Origin: Elephas maximus indicus
Taxonomy: Eukaryota; Chordata; Mammalia; Proboscidea; Elephantidae
Reading direction: 5' to 3'
Length of the DNA stretch: 64,000 nucleotides
NCBI RefSeq assembly: GCF_024166365.1
Contig: NC_064839.1
Coordinates: 38,824,378-38,888,377 of the forward strand
Positions 47,001 through 64,000 of the stretch are shown here, piece after piece; position 1 is the stretch's first letter; every line of letters begins with the position of its first letter. Both the position numbers and the translations under genes were made by a program. A model generated the notes under the pieces. It was not told the origin of the DNA. It did not search any database and saw only the letters and a list, made by a program, of their open reading frames with translations.

Positions 47001-47314
47001 CAAATCTATCTTAGAAGAAGTACAACCAGAATTCTCCTTAGAAGCAAGGATGGCGAGACTGCGTCTTACATACTTTGGACACATTGTCAGGAGGGATAAG
47101 TCCCTGGAGAAGGACATCATGCTTGGCAGAGTACAGGATCAGCTGAAAAGAGGAAGACCCTCAACGAGGTGGATTGACACAGTGGCTGCAACAATGAGCT
47201 CAAGCATAACAACGATTGTAAGGATGGTGCAGGACCGGGCAGTGTTTCGTTCTGTTGTGCATAGGGTCGCTATGAGTCGGAACTGACTCGACGGCACCTA
47301 ACAACATCAACAAC
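44059..47314 (+). mobile_element. Near full-length RTE LINE with 10-bp target-site duplication
   Basis: About 3.26 kb, flanked by AAAGGTGACA at 44,049-44,058 and 47,315-47,324. The order is a 5' untranslated region with 'tcccccacttgtctgtcagt'; an apurinic-type endonuclease (44,592-44,912, with LIITGDWNTEVG); a linker (45,188-45,532); and a reverse transcriptase (45,689-46,573, with KNKAPGIDGISIEMFQ, IDYAKAFDCVDHNKLW, VHQGCILSPYLFN). The FADD/YADD box region reads LRYANDTTLL after a frameshift. A C-terminal region (46,546-46,962) and a 3' UTR ending in CAA repeats follow. A stop at 44,910 and several frameshifts show it is inactive. It is the longest transposon copy in the window and ends about 2 kb before the TAT promoter. 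Confidence 0.93.
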
Positions 47315-47429
47315 AAAGGTGACAGTGGTAGTGTGGAAAGTATTCAGCATTTAGTTTATAAACATTTACAATATTTGGATTTATTACATGAGGATATATT
47401 TTGATTAATAAAAGTTCATTCTCTTTGAT

Positions 47430-47780
47430 ACAGTAAGTCAATGTATAGAAATTCATCTTGTGGAAATAATAAATACTAAAAATCTATGAGCCAGTATTTA
47501 TGTACAAGAATGTCCTTGGCAGGATTACTTAGAATGATAAAAAATTAAATTCCACACAGTGCCCATTAGGAAAATTATTCAATAAATCCTGGTACTCTAA
47601 AAAAATGTTTTTCATAACGTGAAAATATTCATGATATAATTGAAAAATTCAAGCTAAGCACATAGAACAAGATCCCAACTTTGGCGTGGGGAGGTGGAAA
47701 TAAAACTAATGCACAGATAAAGCCACCAATATGCTAACAGTGGCAGTGGGATTGTAAGTGATTTTTTCTTTCTTTCTTCC
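47430..47780 (+). mobile_element. L1M-like 3' fragment
   Basis: 'cagtgcccattaggaaaatt', 'ataaatcctggtactct' and 'tagaacaagatcccaacttt' are L1M 3' features. Confidence 0.5.
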
Positions 47781-49219
47781 TTTTTTTGTCCTGATTTTAT
47801 CTGTGCACATATACTTAAAATTGGAGGATAGGAGAGGAAAAGAATTTGAAACAAATGGTCTCTGGCCAGTACCTCTGTGCTTTGGAAACAATACCATCTT
47901 CTCACTCTGCTGGCAACTACACCAAGTACAGTTTTGGCCACGATGTGAAGTATACCTCTGTTTATGCAATGTCCAGTTGCATTTAGTAAAACAAACAAGC
48001 TATTTGATTTTTGCCATATGATGCCAAATTCTAGATTTGACTTAAGCCTTTCTTTTTCTGCATCTTTGGATGTTGTAGAGATGGAGTTGAGTATTCACAT
48101 TTCGAGACAGAGTAGCCCTGGTTATTGAGCTCAGGACTCAGGGCCTCCAGCCTCAGAACTTACATTCTTTTTGACCTGGCTGGCTTTGTGCCCTTGCTTC
48201 TCCAAAGGTAAACTATGGAAAGTTTACCTCACTAGAATGAAGAAGAGAATGCATTAGATAAGTTCTTCAGAGCACAAAGAGATAGAAGGCCCAGAAAAAA
48301 AAAGGTTATTCAACCCCACTAGAGACTTGAATCACTGAAAAGTAGATAAAGAACTTATGTAACAATTCTTTGTCTCTCAATAACTAAACGGATAGGATCT
48401 GAGCCATGAGGCCTCTGAAAATGCCTCTTAACCCTTGAGTGGGTGGTGTTTTTCATAAGTTCATGGGAATGTTGAGCTCCCTGCTCTGGATGCTATGCCA
48501 TGCTCAGCAAAGTTGTTGTTGTCTTTTAGTTCCCACCTGCTATCTCATTCTTCCAATAACTCCATAGCAGGTAAATGATGTAGAATTCACAGTATAAGGA
48601 TAAAATCGCATAGGTTTCTGTTGCTTTGGAGACCCTTTCCTTTTAAGATATTTGTTGTGTGGATCTTAATTTACTTCAGCTACTCAATTTGTACCAACTA
48701 GAGTTGATCTTTGTGTCCAAGACATGTAAAGTAATAAACAACTGAAAAAGTTGTAGAGCATAATCCCATCTGTTTTTAAAATCTATACAAATCTATCATC
48801 TATCTAAACATCAGTCATCTATCCATATCTTTAATGCTTGTGAATAGATAGAAAAGGCCAAACCATTAACTCTGCTTATCCCTGGGAGTGAGAATGAAGT
48901 GTACACACAGGAGGGCAAAAGGATGGACTCTTAATTTTTACTGTGTACATTCCTGTACTGAGTTTTAGTAGTTTGTTTTGTTTTGTAGCTTAAAAAATAT
49001 TTAATAAAAATTGCCAATTTTAATTATAACTACCCCCTACTAGTCTTCTCCAACATTTTAAAAGGTGCCCAGAAAGAGTTAACGCTGAGAATTCCAGATG
49101 TTTGAAGTAAGAAAAATTCCTGATTTGGCAGTAGGGATATGGTTAGGGGTGAAAAGCAGCAAAAATTGGGGAGGGAAGGAAAGAGAACAAGGGGAGGACT
49201 GGCTGCTTAGCTCTCAGCC
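47781..49219. other. TAT upstream region, no gene seen
   Basis: Contains an L1M-like 3' piece at about 48,720-49,020 ('gttgtagagcataatcccat', 'tatccctgggagtgagaatg'). The rest (47,781-48,720 and 49,021-49,219) looks unique and may carry TAT regulatory sequence. No site is specific enough to name. Confidence 0.4.
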
Positions 49220-49294
49220 TCAACCAATGGCATGAGTTCCATGCCCAACACCCACTTGTGGAGACTATTTCAGGAGTCAGGATTTGCATCTGAG
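49220..49294 (+). promoter_or_regulatory. Candidate TAT core promoter
   Basis: A CCAAT box (AACCAATGG, CCAAT at 49,224-49,228) lies about 70 bp before the proposed start. A weak TATA-like 'actatttca' at about 49,264 would place initiation near 49,295. The match to a known TAT promoter is inferred from position, not from a remembered alignment. Confidence 0.4.
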
Positions 49295-49377
49295 TTCATT
49301 GTCACTGTAATTTGTCAAAGAAGAACTAAGTGAGCATTCAGGTTTGGCTACTAGAAGCCTGTTTCTGTATTTGGAAG
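49295..49377 (+). other. TAT: Candidate TAT non-coding exon 1
   Basis: TAT genes in mammals have a short non-coding first exon. Here a good donor, TGGAAG|GTAAAG, occurs with GT at 49,378-49,379, 577 bp before the exon 2 acceptor. The proposed exon contains no ATG, so the first ATG of the spliced message would be 49,978. The 5' boundary is approximate. Confidence 0.45.
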
Positions 49378-49977
49378 GTAAAGTCTTAAGCCGCAGCCAC
49401 TCTGGTGGTGGTGATTAGGGTGTTCATTCTTCTCTTTGTGGTGTATTGGTAGGATGCTTATGGGATAGGGCTTTATTATCGCTAACAATGTTAACTATAA
49501 ATTTCTAACAATGTGGGGTAGTTCTTCCTGGTTCTTCTCTGCAGAGGGCAAGACCTAGACTGGTGAAACTTTAGGGAGACTCTCTCCTGAGTAGACTCTA
49601 CATGGAAAGAAGGGAATACATACGCTTTGATTGTTTACAATTTTTATGTCGTTTCCCCTTGGCTAAGTTTTTACAGGGATTACAAATGCACATAGCAAAT
49701 ATCATTTACGGAAGATATGCATTTGATGGAGTGCTCTCTACTAACATTGTAGAATGGGTTCTTGCTTTATTTTCCATTTCAGTAAGAAGTCTTAAAACTC
49801 CTCCCATTCATGACAAAGCTACTTTAAGTGAGAAAGCAATAAAATAAGAAAAGGAGTTTGGAAAGAGTCATCCAGTGAAATCACCCTGATGTTTGAATCC
49901 AAGGTGATCTGTTCTGAATTTCACTGGAATCTCTTTATTTTCCGCATAAACTAGCAATAGACTCTTACGTGATTCAG

Positions 49978-58229
<8,252 letters not shown>

Positions 58230-59155
58230 GCCCTTGTCTATTCTCCTGGGGATACATCTCATTCACAGAGGGCTGGGCTGGAACCTGCTGCTCCTTGGGG
58301 AACTGGTGCCCCTACTGGGAGAGAGGCCTCAAAAACACCACTTCAAGGGTTCAGAATCGCTCTTGTTTTTCCCCAGCTGTGTCTACATACAAAATCTGAA
58401 TCCCAGATTCTCCTCTTACTCTGCTGTTGTAGTGACTCCCTAATTCATTAATATGTCCCCCTTTCACATGGCTTCCTCCTTTTTTTCCTCAGAGTACCAG
58501 GTAAACAAAGTCTACCAGAAAGCAGCAGAGACAAGGGAAACAAAAAAAAAACCTCAGGGTGAGAAACAAAAGATCAAGAGAACTTGTGTGTTCCCATCAT
58601 TTCCACATACTAAGAGTAAGAACACACTTTCCCCAGTCAGGTCTGAAGCTCAACTTTCTTTCCTCTTCACTTCCAGTATACCTCACTTTATGCACTAGAG
58701 CCAAAACTGAAAACAAGTTGGGGGCACATATACTCGGTAATCATATTCTAAATGCATCAGGGAAATTTGCTATTTGAACGATCCCTGATAGAAATCTTTA
58801 CTTTGATTTTTTTGGGAAAGAATATTGTAATACAAATAAATATCCTTTAATTGATCAACTTTGTAAATTTAGATTTATGTATATCAGGCTTTTTTAAAAG
58901 AGGGCACACTGGTACTAAAGTAAATCAGAGGATTTTCCAGAAACACTGCCATGTAAGGGCCAGGAATATCCTCACTTGTTATAGAATCATTATTACTTTT
59001 GCTATAACATTGATATTGATTTATTGATATATGTATTATCTTTTCATATGTTTTCTAACAAACATTTATATTCACAAGATCCTTTATTTTGCCAAGGCCA
59101 TAAATTATTGTTTTTCTTCTTCTTCTTTTTTAAAATAAATTTTACTAACTATGTT
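58230..59155 (+). other. TAT: TAT 3' untranslated region (end approximate)
   Basis: Follows the stop codon without splice signals. Two AATAAA signals are present, at 58,835-58,840 and 59,134-59,139. The second is followed by a GT-rich stretch (tgtgatgtgttttttc), favouring polyadenylation near 59,155. Either may be used. Confidence 0.55.
59134..59139 (+). terminator. Candidate polyadenylation signal AATAAA of TAT
   Basis: AATAAA with a GT-rich downstream element about 25 bp on. The alternative signal is at 58,835-58,840. Confidence 0.5.
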
Positions 59156-59284
59156 CCTCTGTGATGTGTTTTTTCTCCCCTGTAGGGGAATTTCTATCAC
59201 CAGGGGTTGTCCATGGCTCAGTCTAATTGTTATACTACCAACTAGGTCTCACTTCTTTCTTTGTAGATGTACTAACTTCTGGAC

Positions 59285-59690
59285 TTAAGAAACATAATTC
59301 CTGAAGGACCCTGGAGGTCATGGTCCCCAGACTTTCTGTTAGCCCACAACAGGGATCATTCCCAAAGCCAACTCTTCAGACAGGGATTGGACTGGGCTAT
59401 AAGATAGAAAATGATACTGGTGAGGAGTGAGCTTCTTAGATCAAGCAGACACATGAGACAATTTGGGCAGCTCCTGTCTGGAGGGGAGATGAGAAGGCAG
59501 AGAAGGTCAGAAGCTGGCTGAACAGACACAGAAATATAGGGTGGGGTAGAAAGAAGGACTGTACTGTCTCATTAGGGGGAGAGCAACTAGGAGTATACAG
59601 CAAGGTGTATATAAATTTTTATATGAGAGACTGACTTGATTTGTAAGCTTTCACTTAAAGCACAATTAAAAATAAAAAAAAGAAACATTA
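59285..59690 (+). mobile_element. Afrothere L1 3' UTR, severely 5'-truncated
   Basis: Reverse-complement counterpart of the L1 3' UTR at 32,228-32,600 ('ggaccctggaggtcatggtc', 'gatactggtgaggagtgagc', 'cagcaaggtgtatataaatt'), ending in an A-rich tail. It sits about 130 bp beyond the TAT polyadenylation region. Confidence 0.8.
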
Positions 59691-59811
59691 TTCCTAAAAT
59701 GTTTTATCTGGGAGCTCAACTTCTGGCTTTTTACTTATAAACAAGACAACCAATTGTAAACCTCAGGCCTTTGCCTTCACACTATTTGAACTTTTTAGAT
59801 CCTCTACCTCT

Positions 59812-60002
59812 GAAGCGCTTGGCTGCTAACCAAAAGGTTAGTAGGTAGTTGGAACCACCCAGTGGCTCCTTGGGAGAAAGACCTAGTCATCTACTCCCAT
59901 AAAGGTTACAACCTAGAAAACCCTATGGGGGCAGTTCTACTTCGTCACATGGGGTCGCTATGAATTGATCATCAACTCCATGACATCTAACGACAGCACC
60001 AC
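59812..60002 (+). mobile_element. AfroSINE, plus orientation
   Basis: 'gaagcgcttggctgctaacc' through 'tcacatggggtcgctatgaa', tail 'catctaacgacagcaccacc'. Confidence 0.78.
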
Positions 60003-61079
60003 CATCTCTGGCCCCAAATTCCTACCCTTGCCCAAATCCACTAACCACTCTCTGGGCAATAAAGTTGAAATGGTTCAGCTTGACTCAGTAAATGAGTGGT
60101 GTTTCTGATCTACTCAGCATGAGTTTTTGTCTACAAATCCTCTTACGCACGGTTGCTTGCCTAAATTTTTCCTCATTATTTCCCTTAGAGGAGGGAGCCT
60201 GAAATTATCTTACAAGGTTGGGGCCAGGAATGTACCATAACCAGCCTGAAGAGTCCTCACCAAATAAAGTTTTCCTTATTAGAGGAAGAACTTCAAGTTT
60301 CAACCCTACCAGTCACGCCCAATTAATTTCCTTCATAAATAGCAGCAACCAATGTCTCCTTTCAGTCTACATTTGACTTTGGTGAGCCAACACCTAAAAT
60401 TTACCTTTTCATTTCTTCAGCAAATCCAAAAGGAATAAATAATGATTGAGATGATAAAGGTTTCAGTTTCCTGTACGTAATTCCTGCTGTAATTTTAACA
60501 AAGATGCCTGGCTCCTCTCTCCTTGTCCCACCGCCACCACCCCCCCCCCCCACCAAAGATCTTCGTCAAGAAATAAGCAGGTTTACACAAGATGTATTAT
60601 CCTCACACATACAGATAATTCTATCCAGTATTACTAAATTCTATAAGAATCTCTTAAATTTCCAAATTTTCTTGATGCCTAAACACTCCTCCTCCCTCCT
60701 GCCCTTCAGCCACCTAGTTTCTTCTCCCCCGAGGTAATTGAGGTAATCGTAGTTAGCGGTTGCTTATTCATAGTTCTAGGTTATTCTGTGCACGTGTAAG
60801 CATGTATGTGTGAATATTCCCTTTCGTTTTTCTTCTTTCTTCACGTTAACTTTATCACTCAACTTTATAATTCTTCATATGGAAGTCAAAGGAGGAATGG
60901 CATTTCTGAGGCCATCACCTCCTGGTGTCTCTAGATCAAAAAGAAACCCCCAGGCGGCGGCACTTTCAAAGAAGCTTAAAATCCCCAAGTTGAACTTCTG
61001 TTTTGTGGATGGTGGCGGCAGGAGTGGTAACGGCTCTTTGCATTTCAGGATAAAACAACAAGAGATCTGAATTGTGAAT
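60003..61079. other. Intergenic, no gene seen
   Basis: A poly-C tract lies at about 60,528-60,552. The rest shows no repeat or exon I can support. Confidence 0.45.
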
Positions 61080-61370
61080 TCTCTCGCCTTTCTTCTTATG
61101 CTCGCGCATCGCCTAGCGAGTGATTGGCTAGTACCACAGACGAGTGCCAAAAGTCGCTTCCCTCTACTCTCTACCATTCATCCAAACACTCCCCGAGGCT
61201 GAGGACTCCCAGCAGCGCGGGGCGAATACGCCGGGGTCTGGGTGCTAAACTCGGCGCATGTGGAGACGCAGGGTAGGGCTTCGCTGCTGAGGGCGCAGAC
61301 GTAGAAGCTGACGGGGTGAGCAAGGGTCTGCCTCTATGAGGGGCGCCTGTTTTTTTTCTGCTGAGGTAAG
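61080..61370 (+). promoter_or_regulatory. CpG-rich, promoter-like segment, unassigned
   Basis: Locally enriched for CpG and GC, with 'gtgattggcta' (an inverted CCAAT) at about 61,120, GC-rich sequence from 61,195, and two donor-like sites on the plus strand: GGG|GTGAGC near 61,315 and GCTGAG|GTAAGG near 61,363. The pattern suggests a transcription start, plus strand favoured by the donors. No coding sequence is visible and no known gene was recognised. Confidence 0.45.
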
Positions 61371-61791
61371 GTTCCCCTCCTCCCCCCCTTTTTTTTTTCC
61401 AGCTTCTCTCCCAAACTAACCCTCTGTCGCAAGATTCTCTTCCCCGTTCCCATTTGCCCTCAATTTAGGTCTATCCTGCAGACTTCCAGAAAGTTCACAA
61501 ATCATCCCTGTTAACACCTGTTAACCTTTTCCCAGCTCTGGGCCAGTCCCAGTGAGTGAGATGAGTTACAAAACAAAGCAGAAAATCCGTTTAGCGGATA
61601 TCAGTTTCCAAAAATATGCCCCCCCATCCCTGAAATGTTTCTGGAAATAATTATGACTCTCACCATCCTACGTCTCTGGCATTTATGTTGGGCTCTCTAC
61701 TTAACCAGAGAAATGAATCCACCTCCTGTGCTCCACACACTGCACGTTGTGCCCTAGTGTCTATGCTTTAAGTACCCTGAAGGTTGTATTT
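61371..61791. other. No gene seen
   Basis: A pyrimidine-rich stretch follows the CpG-rich block. If that block is a first exon, this would be intron. Confidence 0.4.
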
Positions 61792-61955
61792 GGATCCCTA
61801 GTGGCACAGTGGTTAAGAGCTTGGCTGGTAACCAAAAGGTCAGCAGTTCGAATCCAGCAGCTGCTCCTAGGAAGCATTATGGGGCACTTCTACTCTGTCC
61901 TATAGGGTCAGTATGAGTCAGAATCGACTCCAGGGCAATGGCTTTGTTTTGTTTT
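61792..61955 (+). mobile_element. AfroSINE, plus orientation, near consensus
   Basis: 'gatccctagtggcacagtgg', A box 'tggttaagagc', B box 'ggtcagcagttcgaatcc', tail 'gggcaatggctttgttttg'. It shows the tRNA-derived Pol III boxes clearly. Confidence 0.85.
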
Positions 61956-62087
61956 AAAGGTTGGATTATTGAATTGTTACCTGTTGGAAAAGAACTAGAT
62001 TGCCAGAGCATTTTACTCATGTTCTTATTTATTTTAAACAATTTAGATATATTTACAAATAAGTTGCATATGAGGTTATAAAACCAG

Positions 62088-62292
62088 TTGATGTTGTTGA
62101 GTGGATTCACACTCATGGTGTCCGCATGTGTGTCAGAGTAGAATCATGCTCCATAGGACTTTCAATGGCTGATTTTTCTAAAGTGGATTGCCAGGCCTTT
62201 CTTCCAAGGTGCCTCTGGGTGAGTTTGAATTGCCAACCTTTTGGCCAGTAGTCCAACACTTAACTGTTTGCACCACCCGGAGACTCCTTCAC
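62088..62292 (-). mobile_element. AfroSINE, minus orientation, long form
   Basis: Reversed tail 'gatgttgttgagtggattca' to reversed head 'gcaccacccggagactcc'. Confidence 0.8.
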
Positions 62293-62301
62293 AACCACTA
62301 A

Positions 62302-62471
62302 CCGGTTGCCATCAAGTCAATCCTGACTCATAGTGACCCAGTAGGACAGATTAGAACTGTAATCTTTTTGGAAGCAGACTGCTGCATCTCCCATGGTGTG
62401 ACTGGTGGGTTCTAACCACCGACCTTTTAGTTAGCAGCCAAGCAGTTAACCACTGTGCCACCAGGGTTCCG
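62302..62471 (-). mobile_element. AfroSINE with target-site duplication in L1
   Basis: Reversed SINE flanked by TTCACAACC(A/G)CTA at 62,288-62,300 and 62,472-62,484, showing insertion into the L1 that continues to the right. Confidence 0.8.
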
Positions 62472-63255
62472 TTCACAACCGCTAGGATGGCTATAACAAG
62501 AAAGACAGTAGCAAGTGTTGGGAAGATGTGGAGAAATTGGAATTCTGCTACACCCCTAGTGGGATTGTAAAATGGTGCAACCACTTTGGAAAAGTGGCAG
62601 TTCCTGAAAAGTTTAAACATTTACCTAGCATGTGACCCAGCAATTCCACTCCTAGGTGTATACTCAAGAAAAATGAAAACATATGTCCGCACAAAAACTT
62701 GTATGTGAATGTTCATAGCAGCATCATTCATAATAGGCCCAAAATAGAAGCAACCCAAGTGTTCATCAGCTGATGAATGGATAAATAAAAAATGTGATAT
62801 ATCCATTCAATGGAATATTATTTGGCCATAAAAAGGAATGAAATATTGATACATGCTACATCATGGATGAACGTTAAAAACATTATACTGAATGAAAGAG
62901 TGCCATCACAAAAGACCACATATTGTGTGATTCCATTTATACCAAAGGTCCAGTGTAGGCAAAGGTACAGAGACAGAGATTAGATTAGTGATTGCCTAGG
63001 GCAAGGAGTCATTCCGACTCATAGCGACCCTAGGGTCTCTGCGAGTCAGAATCAACTCATGAATCGACTGGATGGCAATGGGTAAGGCCAGGGATGAAGG
63101 GCGGGAGCTAAGGTAGAGAATGACTGCTGATAGGCATGGGGTTTCTTTTTAGGGTGATAAAACGATATAAAATTGATTGTGGCAATGGCACAACTCTGTG
63201 AATATACTAAAAACCATTGAATTATACACTTTAGATAGGTGAATTAATAAAACCA
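62472..63255 (+). mobile_element. L1 3' end (L1M-like) with a SINE scrap
   Basis: 'ggatggctataacaagaaag', 'attccactcctaggtgtata', 'attatttggccataaaaagg' and 'attgaattatacactttaga' are the L1 3' end. A short rearranged SINE tail (gactcatagcgaccctaggg) lies at about 63,005-63,090. Confidence 0.8.
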
Positions 63256-63261
63256 AAATAT

Positions 63262-63456
63262 CTATTGCCGTTGAGTCAATTCCAACTCATAGAGACCTCA
63301 TAGAACAGAATAGAAGTGCCCCATAGAGTTTCCAAGATTGTAATCTTAGGGAAATAGTCTTTCACATCTTTCTCCCTCAGAGTGGCTGGTGGGTTTGAAC
63401 TTCTGACCTTTCAGTTAGCAGCTGAGTACTTAACCACTGCACCACCAGGCCTCCTT
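63262..63456 (-). mobile_element. AfroSINE, minus orientation
   Basis: 'attgccgttgagtcaattcc' to 'ctgcaccaccaggcctcc'. Confidence 0.82.
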
Positions 63457-64000
63457 CCGGCAGATTATATCTCAGTAAAGCTATTCTTTTTTTGAAAAGG
63501 TGCAAGGAATCCACTTAAGTATTTACTTGATATTTGAAGGTATTTTTAAAGTTTTATAAAGAAGAAAAAATTACCAGTTTGCATTCATCTGTTCATGGTG
63601 GAAAAACAGTGACTTTTTCTCACTTTTAACACATCCACAAAGATTGTGACATTTTTTTCAGGTGTCATCATTCTGTAAGTCAGGAATAACACCATTTTTT
63701 TTTTTTTTTTTAAATTAAGGAGTTCAGTTTCAGAAATTACTTAGTCTTTAAATTTTTGGTAGGAATTAGAACTAGATAGGGTGACCTCGCCATTGTTGGC
63801 TCATGTCATGATACAAAGTACTTAGTTTTCCTGACTGTTATTTCATAATAGAAGTAGAGCTAAGTGTCAGTTGGGCCTTTACACAGGGAAGAATAAGAAA
63901 TTTCTAGAAAACGTCTGGAATATTTCTGTAAACAGCAGAATTAAAGTGGTCTTTGAAATTTTTTGAATTCTCAACTATGAAAATCTGAAACACATATAAA
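63457..64000. other. No gene seen
   Basis: AT-rich with a T run at about 63,697-63,711. Nothing else recognisable before the window ends. Confidence 0.5.

Noticed and set aside
61792-61880. tRNA gene suggested by good A and B boxes
   Set aside because: The sequence continues into the standard AfroSINE body and tail, so it is a tRNA-derived SINE.

Overview
This is a mammalian nuclear genome window from an afrothere, most likely an elephant or close relative. It is dense in tRNA-derived AfroSINEs, and several LINEs of the RTE clade share the SINE 3' tail (agggtcgctatgagtcgg...gactcgacggcac, then CAA repeats). It also carries L1 3' ends of an afrothere type, with older mammalian MIR, L2, MLT1-like LTR and Tigger1 copies. 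The species call is an inference from repeat content.

Two protein-coding genes are recognised, arranged head to head about 41 kb apart. On the minus strand, the first two coding exons of MARVELD3 (tight-junction MARVEL protein) lie at 8751-8354 and 5613-5486. Its start sits in a CpG island at about 8.33-8.96 kb. The membrane-domain exon or exons lie off the left edge, so positions 1-5485 are intron. On the plus strand, the complete coding part of TAT (tyrosine aminotransferase) runs from 49,955 to 58,229 in 11 coding exons with intact splice sites and reading frame. A likely non-coding first exon lies near 49.3 kb. MARVELD3 next to TAT matches the order known in human 16q22.

Layout: 1-5.5 kb MARVELD3 intron 2, with SINEs and L1 pieces; 5.5-9 kb MARVELD3 exons 1-2 and promoter; 9-44 kb intergenic, built almost entirely of nested transposons (an RTE at 10.4-13.9 kb, an LTR/RTE nest at 16-17.7 kb, L1s, and a Tigger1 at 31.9-37.3 kb split by an L1); 44.06-47.31 kb a near full-length RTE with clear target-site duplications, ending about 2 kb before TAT; 49.2-59.2 kb TAT; 59.3-64 kb L1, SINEs and an unassigned CpG-rich, promoter-like segment at 61.1-61.4 kb.

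The main points of interest are: the usual TAT initiator ATG reads ATA here, so translation probably starts seven codons later; a SINE tail supplies the best branch-point match for MARVELD3 exon 2; and one RTE copy carries an 86-bp internal patch and a 30-bp inverted copy that look like template switches during reverse transcription. I found no bacterial-style system, CRISPR array, or convincing undescribed protein gene.
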